NCBI GenBank assembly: GCA_047967505.1
Contig: CM106540.1
Source: Dipteris shenzhenensis
Lineage: Eukaryota; Polypodiophyta; Polypodiopsida; Gleicheniales
DNA length: 64,000 nt
Reading direction: 5' to 3' (one strand)
The notes below the pieces were generated by a model, which was not told where the DNA came from, made no database searches, and saw nothing but the letters and a program-made list of their open reading frames with translations. Position numbers and translations under genes: made by a program. Below are positions 19,640-31,017 of the stretch, one piece after another. Within the stretch, counting starts at the first letter, position 1; each line of letters begins with the position of its first letter.

Positions 19640-22600
19640 GTTTGGACAGAAAAGGCCAGTCGTCGTGTACAGATTATTGGCATATGGGACAGCAGAGGAA
19701 AAAATTTACAAACGACAGGCAAGCAGTAATTTTCTTGTCGGGCTCACATTATCATAAATTGAAGGGTGAGAACTCTTAAAGGTAGATCTATTTGAATTGT
19801 TGAACAGGTGGCAAAGGAAGGCTTGGCTGCAAGGGTGCTTGATGAGCAGCAAGTTAGTCGACACTCAAAGATGGAGGAGCTCAAAGTGCTTTTCAAACTT
19901 GATGATGACAATATGGATCTTCCTTTTAGCAATGCCATCGACTCTGTAGAGGGGCAGGTGGGACCAGAAATGGCAGGATCGACCCCTCTTCAAATGGAAA
20001 ACCATCAGAGCACATCTTTGGCTAGCTTTGATGTTTCTAATCACGAGGCACCTGAAGATGATATTATGACCAGCCTTTTGATCGACCATCGTCCCAAGTA
20101 AGATAGTGACACTTGTGTTATACAATATTGGTTTTGCATTCACTCTTATAGGGTCCACTTATTGCAATAGCAGAGCAAAAATACAGATTTCGGCATTATG
20201 AAAATCTGACGGTTTTCTATGACTTGAAACCTCCATCTGCTTTTGTACCAAGTCAAACACCAAATTACATTTGAGAGACTATACTTGCATATTGCTACAT
20301 GGGTCTAGCTAATTTATTTGCCTTATATATGAGGTTGTGACTTTTTACTATCCATTGTCACTTAAAATTGAGGCTCTGTAAGAGGGTTTTGGATAGTTCC
20401 AGTCCTGAGGTTCATAGTTCATCCCAGCCACCTGTCAAATCAGAAGATCTAGTATCTTGTTTTGAAGTGCCAGCAGAAATTGAAAACATCCTAGAGCTAA
20501 ATTGTTTCATCAACCTCCTGCTTGTACCTAATCCCAATCCTCATGTGTTACAGTGGAATTACTGCCTATCGATTCCTAGGCTCAGATTTCAGCGAAGAAT
20601 ATGTATCCTCTGCCAGTGCTGATTCCAATCGATAGCAATTTGTAAAGTAGGAGGAACTGAGAATCAAATGTCATCAATAGAAGAAATACTGTTTTCAGAA
20701 AGCAGATACAGGCTACCCATTACATTGGGACTTCAGCAATAGCAAGTAAGACGGGGCCGTAACCGCGAACTCAAGACCTTGGCGAGGATCTTGTATGCAA
20801 TATCAAGCTAAGTGATCGGTCTCCATTGCCCGATGTCTCTCCCCCTTTCAAGATCAAACAAATCCACCCTCTGCTCAGGGACTGAGGAAGGGAGCCCGTG
20901 TCGAAGGTCTCCTGGCAGGCTAGGCGGAAAGGGGTGGAGACGATCTCCCAGAAGTTCCGGAAGAAGGCCAGATTCAAAGCCATCCGTGCCAAGACACTTC
21001 TGGGTTGGGAGAGCCTTGAGGGCTTCCCAAAGCTCCTCATCTGTGAAAGGCTTCTCCAGACTCCTGCACAAATCTTGCGAGTCTACCATCGGAACATGAT
21101 CCCAAACTAACTCACGGCCCACAATACAATCTGGAGTCATCCTCTCCATCTGAAAGAGATGGCTGTAAAAACTTTTGGTCAGGTCTGAAATCTCCTGCGG
21201 ATTAGTGTGCATGATGCCCTGCGGATCCCGTAGACGCTACAATTGTGTGCTTGCCGATTGGTGCCCAGTGGTATGAAAGAACTGCTTCATCATCTTGTCC
21301 CCCTGTTGTACCGACTGGGCCCGAGAGGAGTGATAGGAGAAATAGAAACCCAACGGGGGCAGCAAGTGCGAGACTTGCAGTTGATGTTGGACGTGCAATA
21401 GGTGCCAAAGGAGCGTTACGAGGAGGGGCCACACCAAAAAACTTCTTGGGCCTTTTCTTTTTCTTTGGCCGATCTCTAGCAAAATGCCCAAAGTCTTGCA
21501 AATCCGACACTAATCTTACCTGCCCAGAATTCGACTCTTTGATGAAAAAGAGAGCCATCGCAGTGCTAGAGCATAATGTGGTCATTTGAAATGTTAGGTC
21601 AGACACGATGACCCTAACATTGAGATCTCTCTAACCAGCCCAAAAGAAGCTCTAATCTTGATGAGGAATCGGCGATAAACCTGTGGAAGGTGACGTGACC
21701 CATTTGTCCTCCTCTACAAGGTCGAAATTCAACGTGAAAGGTGCGAGGAAGATCCTCTTGGAACCATTGACTAGCTTGGAGCGCTGTGCTTCTAGCTCCA
21801 AGAGAGAAAAAAGCCACCGGAAAGAAACCTTGTCCCATAATCGAGCATCGGAAAGGCCAGGGGTATGAAGGTAATGCAGCAAGCATGCAGTCCCTATCTG
21901 CTTGTGACCTGGAGAGGTGGGGCACATGGATGTGCGCAAAGAGTGTGGTGGAGCTCTCAAACGCGACACGTTTTGAACCAGCAGCAACTCGTCTTTTGGA
22001 AAAGTACAAGGAGAGAGAGGAGACACTGAAGAGAGAGGCTAAGAAGGGAGAGGGGGGGGGGGGGCGGGAAGGGCTGAGAGGAGGGGAGAGAGAGGGGAGG
22101 CGAAGGGATGAGAGGAGTGGAGGGGCTGAGAGGGAGACAAAAAGAAGTGGAGGGGGCTGAGAGCAGAGGGTAGGGGGCGGGTTAGCAAGCAAAAGACTAA
22201 AGGGGAGGGGCAGCGGGGGGAAGAAGCAGACTGCAGGGGGGAGAGCAAGCAGGGCGGGGAGTGTGAGAGCAAGGCGGAAGGGAGAGGCAGCAAGGGGAGA
22301 GAGCAGGGTGAGCAAAGGGTGGGGAGAGACAGCTAGAGGTCGGTGGGGAAAGGCAGCAGGGAGGGAGGGTGCACGACGGGGAGGAGCTGCAGCGGTCGTA
22401 TGTTTTTGACCTCGTCTACAATTTGAAACCTGAAGGACACCTTGGTATTTAAATGAATATCGAAAGGTCGTGTTACAAGGTGTTTGAATAAGTTTCCTGC
22501 CATGCGATTGCTGTTCTTAACTTGTTCCTCCACTGTTCTATTCTATGCTGCTTTTGTAATGATAGTGTTTTCCACAGTGATGATTGTCGGTTTATTGTTA

Positions 22601-23061
22601 AACAGGACATGGTACATAATTCGTTAATTAGTACGCTTGACCAATTAATGAACTCATTACAGCTCAACAACAAATACCATAATGCAGCACAATTTAATTG
22701 TTTTTACAGGTGGATTGTTAGAATTCATCAGCACGAGACTCTCTTGGTAGACAGAGAAGATGAGAAGCTTACACAGGAAGAACAAGCGCTGGCTTGGGAG
22801 AAATTCAGAAGAATTGTGGAGAACTCTACTGTTGATTGGGTGCAAGTAAACTCTGAGTCAGGTGAATATGCAACTTCTCAGGTTCAAAACAGCTGGGCAG
22901 TGTCAGTTCAAGCTGCACAATCAACCTGCTCAGCTAAATTTCATGCAGAACTCTTGTCATCTCAAAACACAAAAAATAACGAGCATTTGAAATGCACAAT
23001 GTGTCAGCGCATGATTGGGTGGGAGCATATAGTAAAAGGTCGATCACGAGGGACCCATTAA
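19640..23061 (+). CDS. ATRX: ATRX-like SNF2 helicase, last three exons
   Basis: ATRX is a nuclear SWI/SNF-family ATPase that remodels chromatin and deposits histone H3.3. Three exons can be read: 19640-19718, 19808-20097 and 22710-23061. The first gives the end of the helicase C domain (FGQKRPVVVYRLLAYGT, EEKIYKRQ). The second continues VAKEGLAARVLDEQQVSRH, as in plant ATRX. The third gives KWIVRIHQHETLL, KLTQEEQALAWE and a C-terminal CTMCQRMIGWE that matches the conserved CxxC tail, then TAA. Phases agree at both joins (phase 0; then 2+1). The first intron is 89 bases and has a GC donor; the second is 2.6 kb and carries a LINE fragment. The ATPase core and all 5' exons are not in the window, so the gene either has a giant upstream intron or is 5'-truncated. 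The three exons have no stops or shifts, which favours a live gene. Confidence 0.85.
19719..19720 (+). other. non-canonical GC splice donor in ATRX
   Basis: The exon ends CGACAG and the intron starts GCAAGC, so the donor is GC in place of GT, with an otherwise strong consensus. The acceptor is ACAG at 19804-19807. The reading KRQ|VAKEGLAARV across the join matches the family, so the junction is well fixed. Confidence 0.8.
20740..22395 (-). pseudogene. third LINE, 5' part only, in the last ATRX intron
   Basis: Minus strand, antisense to ATRX. From high to low coordinates: a pyrimidine-rich 5' UTR (22395-22040, purine-rich on plus); an ORF1 N-terminal region (about 22000-21614: FAHIHVPHLSRSQADRD, MGQGFFPVAFFSLG); a broken CCHC knuckle (CRIC, then a frameshift to DFGHFARDRP, about 21510-21470) followed by KKKKRPKK; and the start of RT (21212-20745) with LTKSFYSHLF, PTQKCLGTDGF, DIGQWRPIT and AYKILAKVLSSRLRP. 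It stops there: catalytic YADD and the 3' end are absent, as is most of ORF1-ORF2 between. LINEs normally lose their 5' end, so this is unusual and suggests later deletion. Confidence 0.75.
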
Positions 23062-24649
23062 TGCTGAAAAGGGGTTTGCAAAAGCGTCATTTAGGGAGGG
23101 AAGAATCCTTGTTCAACTGTAAGTGTAAATTTCCCTAGTAATGTCTTGTTGACGACGGGGTGTATAATGATTACATGTATATATTTGTAAGCTTTCAAGC
23201 GATTATTTTTATCACAGACAGACTCTCTCGCTCTCTCTCTCACTTTTTTTTGGGTGAAATCTTTGATTGATGATATTATCTGAGTAGCAACCTCAAAATA
23301 AGGTGCTACAATTACATCAACTGAAAATTTCAGTATATGCCAAAAAGACCTCATGATCTATGCAGCGGGTCTGCAAGCAATCAAAGAAAGATTACTGCAG
23401 AGAACGCCTAAAAAAGCCAAACAGAGAGAAAGTAGGATCACCAAAGACTTTACAATTCTTGTATGTCGATAAAGTCCATAGTGCCCAGTAGCGAACCCAA
23501 ACACACACACACACACACACACAAAAGTATGCACCTACCTACTACCTTGAGTGTCCAGGTTATTGCATTCCCCCATCTCGGTTGGCATTGGTAAGGGAAA
23601 ATTTGTGTCAATGAACTTGAACTAGCAGACTTACGATGACTCAAGGATTATGTCTCTAGCAATTAATCCTTCACGAACGTTAATTTGAATAATAACCACA
23701 TTCACATTTCAATCACACGACACATTATGCTCATTAACAGTTACCATCTTTCAAGAGAAACTAATCTTGTATATCATGAATACTAAATTTGAATGGCAAA
23801 GAACGTGTGAAAGGAAGAAACATTGAAATTATACTTCACACCATTTCGAATGTTTAAATGGTATGTGGTATGGCAGTATACTTATTCTACTAGAGAGATA
23901 CTATGCTCTAGACACTAGACTCAATGGTGGCTTGAAATACGCAACCAATGGCTACAAGGTGAGTTGGCATATAGCTTGATGTAGCAGGGACTTTGAACCA
24001 ATGGAAAGTACTCAAGTAGATATAACCTTATGTGCCATGTGTCCATAGGATTCTTTTATTAAAACTTAAATTTGGAGTAATAGACAGAAGTAAAGAACAA
24101 CAAAGATACTCCAAAAATATATTTTAGGCTGGTAAGTCAAACCTCACACAAGGTTCCATAGATTTCCAACACTTGCAGCTTGTTGATGGCTTGGATACTT
24201 ATTAAAGGGCTAGCTCAAAAGTAATGATACATTTGAAATAACAAATATTACTTCCTAGTTGTCGTTAATAGCTTTAACAAGGCATGCTTCAACCAATAAA
24301 ACACACACTTGGTGAACTAAATGGATACTAATGCTATGCAAAGTCAATTAAATGGAGTAAGTAGGCACTCAAAGAGATGGTCACTTGGAAATGTGACTAT
24401 CATCATTTTCTCCCTTCCCATGCTTAATGCTTTCCATAGCATCAAGTAGGTGGGGAATCTTCTTGGAAAGTTAAGTCATGGTCCAACCAAACCGCTTGTG
24501 AGGGCAACATGCCCTTCTTACCTAGAAGGTAGAAGTCTCATGGCCTTGTTTAAGTGCTCTTGATTTTACCTCCAGCAAGGTATCCGTGTCAAGAGGTAGT
24601 TGAAAGTGAGGAATAATGTCGAGGGGTGAGATAATTTGAGAGAACAGGG
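23062..24649 (+). other. ATRX 3' UTR and unrecognised flank
   Basis: After the stop at 23061 the sequence is AT-rich and non-coding. The first few hundred bases probably contain the ATRX 3' UTR, but no poly(A) signal stands out. A (AC)n microsatellite lies at 23501-23523. Nothing else is recognisable. Confidence 0.4.
23501..23523. repeat. (AC)n microsatellite
   Basis: Uninterrupted AC dinucleotide run of 23 bases. Confidence 0.95.
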
Positions 24650-25690
24650 GAGAAGGCTAAACTTCACATTGAAAATAGCATGGAGGAAGAGGTCAGATGG
24701 TATATCCTATTCTCAAAGACGTGCTTGAGACAACAGTTGGGAGACCATGGCCAACATTACAACCTAAACATTTATATCCATGATGTACCTTGGGTGGTAG
24801 GGGGACATCCAATTGGACTAGTTGCCACTCTAGTCAACAGTTGGCTCGATATCATGTACACTTTGTCCTCCATCTAGGAATGAGGTATGGAGGGTTTCAA
24901 GAAGACTAATAAGTAGCATTTATGACATGCAAGCATTTTATACATTCATGGTCAAGGAATCTATTGCATGTATAGTCCCTTGCACTTGTTGCTTACACTT
25001 GCTCCTAAGTTACCATATATAATGATCCAACCTCGTGAAACAACCAACCAAGCAACTTCTTTCTTATGTACACTTTATATTGTTTTTCAAACTTCCAATA
25101 TAGCTCTCTTAAAGGACAAGGTATGGATTGACAAGTGAGCAAAAAGGGGTAAGGAAAGGCTAAAAGGGACTAAGATCATGTGAGACGAGGGGAGAGGGAC
25201 ACAAAGGCTAAACTTTTTATTCCACCAAAAACAAAGGCTAAACTTTACATTGAAAATGGGATGGACGAAGAGGCCAGATGGTAGATCCAAAAGATTAGTT
25301 TTCTCAGAGACATGCTTGAGACAGCAATTGGGAGACCATGGCCAACATTACAACCTAAAAAGTTTGTATCCATGATGTAGCTTGGTGATAGGGGGACATC
25401 GAATCCGACTAGTTGCCGCTCTAGTCAAGAGTTGGCTCGATATGATGTACACATAAATGATTTAATACATTCATGAGTCAAGGAATCTATTGCGTGTATA
25501 GTCCCTTGCACTTGCTGCTCACACTTCCTCCTAAGTTACCATATATAATGATCTAAACTCGTGAAACAAGCTACCAAGCAACTTATTTTTTATTTCTTAT
25601 CTACACTTTATGCATAGTTAACATATATTGTTTTACAAACTTCTAATATCAACTCGCTTAAAGGACAAGGTATGGATGGAAAAGCACACT
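24650..25690. repeat. tandem duplication of an anonymous ~0.55-kb unit
   Basis: 24650-25130 and 25228-25690 are similar along their length. Shared words include GAGACCATGGCCAACATTAC (24741 and 25332), CAAGGAATCTATTGC (24952 and 25478) and AAAGGACAAGGTATGGAT (25111 and 25660). The offset drifts from 591 to 526 to 549 through indels. No protein is encoded; the 65-codon frame at 24680 is not conserved in the second copy. Confidence 0.75.
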
Positions 25691-25714
25691 AATACAGTTT
25701 AAAGATTGCTAGCT

Positions 25715-25837
25715 TAGGGCCAGAGTAGTGGCTTGGTAGTTGAACATGTGGGTGAGTGTAGGGTGTGCGTGTGTTCGATCATTAGCCACTAGGGATTGGG
25801 TGAGGGTTGAGTGAGTGAGACATTAAAAAATAATAAT
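25715..25837 (+). mobile_element. tRNA-derived SINE with 11-bp target-site duplications
   Basis: A 123-bp element starts TAGGGCCAGAG. It contains a box A-like TAGTGGCTTGGTAG (about 25725-25738) and a box B-like GTGTTCGATCA (about 25773-25783), the two internal RNA polymerase III promoter boxes of tRNA genes. It ends in an A-rich tail (ATTAAAAAATAATAAT). GATTGCTAGCT occurs exactly at 25704-25714 and 25838-25848, directly flanking it. Boxes, tail and duplication together make a SINE call strong even without a family match. It would be transcribed by Pol III and mobilised by a LINE. Confidence 0.75.
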
Positions 25838-25848
25838 GATTGCTAGCT

Positions 25849-28340
25849 CATTTTATCCATGAGCAATGAGCAAATGGAAAGAGGGAAAATAGACTTTGTT
25901 TGATAGTCGTGTTTCAAGATCCTCCGAAGGATGCAGTCTTGCTTGAGTAGGAGAGCCAACAAGAGTAAGCTATAAACCCAAATACAACCTAAGGATCCAA
26001 AAGAGGGCATGAGAAGGACCTCGAAGGGCATGAGAAGGGAAATTGGGAGGTGATATGAGAACCTAATAAGCTCTTATTAATTCTACTCATATAAGCTAGA
26101 TTACAAAAGCAAGCATCTAAAAGATGTACAAGTTTGGAGAAGACAAGCACGTAAAGACCCTAAAGGATCCTAGGATGACTAACTAGTGGTAAGAAAAGAC
26201 CACAAAAGGAACCTCCCCTATGAGGCTTAAGAAGCTTGAACAAGATCAATTAGATTGAGTGGTAGGAGAAGACCAATAGAGGAGTACCTTCCATTAGGAA
26301 GGCCAAAGAGGACAGAAATTGAGAGAGAGAAGAAAGGAACTCAAGAACACTATAGCAATAAGGATGGTATTAAGGATTAAAGTTGATCTTAGAGGTTTGT
26401 GGAGTAATGCAGCCACTAGTGCTTATACTTTTGACATTCCAAGGACTATGGGATGAAGAACATCCCCTTCAGCCTCCTTTAAAGCTTCTATAGAAGTGCT
26501 TTGTATATGACAACAACTAGGAGGACATTTACATGAACTATATGACAACAGTAGTAGTTCAATGAGACATAGAATTTAACTTTGAAGGACGGGATCAAAT
26601 GAAGGATGCCTTCTTGAGGATCTACCAAAAATAAATTGAGGAAGATATAAGAACATGGCTAAACAATCTCAAAACAAGCAAGCGAGAACAATGTATGACT
26701 TTGTCTCTTTAGAATGAGGATAGTTAGCTTAGTAAGAAAATTGATGATAACAATTAGAATTTGTCTATCAAGTGGCCTACATCTAGATTTCAAATTGATG
26801 GAGATCATGAATCTGACTAGAACATTGATGCAACAAGCTATTGATATTTCTGTTTGATGCAACAAGCTATTGATATTTCTGTTGGAAAAGGCAAAACTCC
26901 CACCAATTAATTATAGAAAAAGGTGAAATGAAGATAATAGTGATAATAAGGAACCTAGGAAGCTATTTCCCCTTGGGCCAAGAAGAGTGACTTCGTGTTG
27001 CAAATAAAGAAATCAAGAACTTGGCATATGATGATCAGTATAAAAAATGAATCAATGAGAAAGGTGTAAGGACATGCCAAAGCAATCAATGAGGAAGATG
27101 TAAGGTCACTATTAAATCATCTCAAGTAAAGAAAAGACATGGCAATGCACTTTAGACAAGCTCTCTTTCTCTCTTGTTGTTTGCACTTTTGGAATACAAA
27201 CTCTCTTTCTCTCTATGAGTTGTTAGAGTGTTCTCTTATTTCCTTGTTGCCCCTTTGTGATTGCACTCCCTCTTCTTCTCTCCCCCCAGCTTCCCCTTCT
27301 TTCCACTCTCTCCCCCTCTCTCCCCCTTCATTCCCATCCCCCTCCCTCTTGTGGCCACGATTCCTCGTTACCACCATCTCTGGGTTATATCGACCCGTGA
27401 AAGCATCCATGGACTCACCGGTGTATTGGCGGCAACATCCCCATGACACGTGATCCATCGTGAGACTACACACTTTTTGCTTCGATTTTGGGTATATCCA
27501 AGTATGCTTTAGTGTGTTTTGTCTTCTTCCGTTATTACCCATTGCCCAATGCTTTCTAGCTTAACTAGGAGTGTTGTTTTTGGAGAATAGGGCGTGGTTG
27601 AGAAGAAAGAAGAAAAGTTATTTTTGAAGGTGAGTTGTTGCTTGGTGTTTCGTGTTGTTAAATCTTAATTGAAGCTAGCTTAGAGGAATGCTAAGGTGTT
27701 ATGTAAGAAAATCCCAAGAAAAACATTGTGAAATGATGCTTTTGGGTGAATTTCGAGTTCTCAAGAAGTCCGAAACTACACATCATTGAAAACTTTCCAT
27801 TTTTGCCCCCAAAAGTGTTCTTTGTTATTGTTTTTGGTTTCAATAGGTAGAGTAGCTAGTATAGAACTCTTAGAAGCTCATAAACCTTGCACAGAATTTC
27901 AAAATCATCAAAAACATCATCAAACTCCCGTCGACGAACTATGCAGAGAAGCCATTGCAATAATGTTAATGCAGCATATGTTGTAATTGGTTATAGTAGT
28001 GGGACATTGCGATATAACACGACGGGCGTTGCAATAATTCACCTAACCATGACACTACCAATTGGCATTTATCAGCCATCTACCCACATTGTAATAAAAA
28101 GTCAACTCCCATGTAATAATAAATTCAACATAGCACCCGTAGTATTAGCTAATGCAACACATGGGCGATGACACACAACGCACGGCGTGATGAACCTGAT
28201 GTGATGCCGTGGAGATAGCCATAATGCTATGTTCATGTAGATCCCATTAACACAGCGGCAACTAACCAAATGTTACAATAGCATCGCGGTGTGTCGTTAT
28301 CTATAATGCTGTCTCGTTATCTTTAACGCAGCGTTTAATG
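25849..28340. other. no gene recognised
   Basis: AT-rich DNA with short, stop-ridden frames. A perfect 29-bp tandem duplication lies at 26826-26883. A CT-rich patch at 27270-27350 gives low-complexity Ser/Pro frames that I do not believe. The rest has no recognisable feature. Confidence 0.5.
26826..26883. repeat. 29-bp perfect tandem duplication
   Basis: The 29-base word starting TGATGCAACAAGC is repeated head to tail at 26826-26854 and 26855-26883 with no mismatch, so it is recent. Confidence 0.95.
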
Positions 28341-28344
28341 AGGT

Positions 28345-28620
28345 TGCCTGTAGAGATCTCTCAACTTGATACCAACGGAAGCAGAATAGAAGAAGGTGAG
28401 AGAGAGGGAGAGCCAAAAGAGAGAGCCACACAAGATCTCTCAACTTGATACAAGTTGAGAGATCTGAACAATGGAAGTAGAACGGAAGAAGGTGAGAGGG
28501 AGGGCTAGAAGAGAGAGCCACACAAGTTTTGGTGGGTGCAGAACACCCTAATCTTCTATGTCATATATATATGTGTGTGTTTGAGTATTGTAAACAATAG
28601 GGATTGAAGCACAGTGGCCT
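28345..28620 (-). repeat. possible LTR end with duplicated segment and hairpin
   Basis: The plus strand reads TTGATACCA followed by a GAAGCAGAATAGAAGAAGG purine tract, resembling the inverse of a primer site and LTR end as at 62293-62330. A similar purine-rich segment recurs after 80-100 bases (GAAGTAGAACGGAAGAAGG). Between them is a perfect 14-bp inverted repeat with a 5-base loop (28433-28446 and 28452-28465). No paired LTR was found. Confidence 0.35.
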
Positions 28621-28779
28621 TTAGCCCCCACACCATGTCAATGCAGAAGGACTCAAGGATGAGGTTAGAGTTAGCAGGTGGTCATCGGAGTTTTAAAAAA
28701 AAGGACAAATGAGGCCAAGGAACCTACCATAGATAGTGAGTATGCTATCTTCTAAACAACACACTCTCCTCTGGGTGCA

Positions 28780-29830
28780 GAGTGGCTTAAAGAGCTAGGC
28801 GACCGGGCCAAATACAAGTTCGTACCATAGGAGAATATTTGTTATATTACCACACGGCAGCATGCTATGAAGCCCTTTGAGATCCTGAGGTCCAGGCTCA
28901 CCTACAAGCACTTGGACTGCATAACTTGGTTGACCTATTGCCATATTGCATTGACATGTAATTGATTATAGAGTTTGTAGATAACTACAATGTAGCAATG
29001 GACATTACCTTCATCCTCCGTAACAACAAGGAGGTCTAGATCACTCAGCACCACCTCAATATCGACATGGTGTGAGATGCCTATAGAATTTCGGTGGTAG
29101 CAGAAGAATATAAGAATATCAATAATATGCCTGCGAAGCTACAAGGGGTGGTGGATTATACCACAAAGAAGCATAGAGGTAGAATCCCCTTTGACACCAT
29201 CCAGATTCCCACATTGGGAAGGCCTTCTTGAGCCCCCCAATTCTTAACCAAGGTGGAGATGATGGATCATCCTAGCAATGTCACACCGAATCTATTGGCC
29301 CATTTGCACCAACACCAGCCCACAAACTGGCAATGTTCTTTGTAAAAGCACTCGAAAACTTCTATAACCACCACAAGAATAAAATTAAAAACCCAATGTT
29401 GTTAATGTCAATTATTTCTCACATGATGGGGGAGAGGGACTTCCCTCGTGGAGCATTGGGCTTGGCCGCCAAAGAGTACATCCTAGGAGCCCTTGATAAT
29501 CTTATAGCCACCACAGAAGATAAGGTACCACAGCCATATGCCAACAAAGTAAACCAAGGATAAGGCCAGAGGATGCAGCCAAGACCAAGATGGCAGAAGA
29601 GGCCAAGGAAGAAAAAGAATACAAGGAATACATGGAGCAGTAGGAGAAAGAAAAGGCGAAAAAGGAGGCATAAAAAATGCATGCGGCACATGCAGAATAG
29701 AGGGAAAATGAAAATTAAAAGGCAAAAGAGCTACAGAAGGGCAAGGTTATTCAAGAGTAAGGCAAGAGTGGACTCCATGATGAGTAGCAAATTTCCTTGA
29801 GCTACACACTGAAGCGGTCCATAGGGCATA
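28780..29830 (+). pseudogene. decayed unrecognised ORF with a charged C-terminal helix
   Basis: The longest intact part is 29333-29563 (76 codons: MFFVKALENFYNHHKNKIKN). The following DNA in another frame encodes a Lys/Glu-rich stretch (MAEEAKEEKEYKEYMEQ) typical of a coiled coil. Upstream DNA to 28780 reads in pieces with stops. The layout suggests a dead transposon protein, but I recognise no family. Confidence 0.3.
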
Positions 29831-31017
29831 CCAACAAACAGGGATGGACCAATAAAGAATCTCTATACTATTAGGCTCCCTTTAGAATATCTCTCAGTAG
29901 CCCCTGCAAATGCAATCCACTGGACCATCAATTGCCTAGCAACCAAGCAACACCACCACGGCCCAGCCCTCAGCCCAATCTCCAAGAGAGCGGATCAGGT
30001 ACCCATGAACGTGGGAGACAAGCACTACGTTCCTCTTTTTCCTTATGGATTCGGGCTGTGAGAAGCTTCATATCAATCTGATCAAAAGAAGAAGAAGAAG
30101 AACAAAGCCCCATCCGTTTAAGAATTCTGGAAGCGCACAACTGCTCCAATCTACCATATCCAACACAATTAACAATTTTGGCCTCTTCCTGTATGAGGAA
30201 GATGACTATTTTTGGCAGCTTTCTTTGATAATAACTCCGGGTGAGGCTGGGCAGTCAGCCCTCACTTGTAGCACAATTCCGCTTCAACAATTCTGCAGTG
30301 CCTCCAAGATGTAGTCCAAGATCACTTGAAATTTAAAAGTTTCTTTATTAACATACGAGAATTCAACCCATTACACGTCCAAGATAAGGTTCACTATTTC
30401 AACTATTAGCCATGGGAGGCGGGCTACTTTCTCCTTAGGTTTCGTTTCTATTCATCTACAACTATGGGGGCTTATTAGATTAGCACCTTCCTATTTCTAG
30501 TGACTAGGCATTTCATACACCCGCTTCAAGTATAGAGGCTCCCCGTGTTCAAGACGGAAAAAAGTGTGCCATATTTCACTCTTTTTCTAGATGGTTTGAA
30601 AATGGGTTTGAAGTGGGAATAATGAACCCATCCTCTCCCCATCTTGAGCCAGCACATGCACTAAGGCCCAATCATTCCATTTTATGCTAAGTGCTCACTA
30701 GATAAACATACTAGCTTATGTTTTATCCATCCATTTGTTCTCGCTTACAAGGGCCATTTAACATGTTCTTGTGCATAGATTAAATTTTTCAAAACAAATA
30801 TCAATATGCTTAAATATGCATAAGAACCATTTTTTTTTTTTTTTCAAACTTACATTACTTTGCTCTCATCTTAGGAGAAAGATGTTCTCTATGAAGCATT
30901 TGAACTCGCAATTTCCAGTTTTGCATAAGAACTCCCTAAAGAAAACATTAAAAGATAAAAGGGGAGGGCGGGGCAAGGATGGCAAAGACTAAATTTAAAC
31001 AAGTTGGATTTCTTGTT
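29831..31017. other. no gene recognised
   Basis: Mixed-composition DNA with stop-ridden frames and a T-run (30829-30844). I see no supported feature. Confidence 0.5.

Noticed and set aside
21614-22315. 233-codon frame starting in a Leu/Pro/Ser-rich region
   Set aside because: The first half is the pyrimidine-rich LINE 5' UTR. Only the later part belongs to ORF1, so the start is not real.
25715-25837. Free-standing tRNA gene
   Set aside because: Box A and B are tRNA-like, but no cloverleaf with a proper acceptor stem can be drawn, and the A-rich tail and target duplications point to a SINE.
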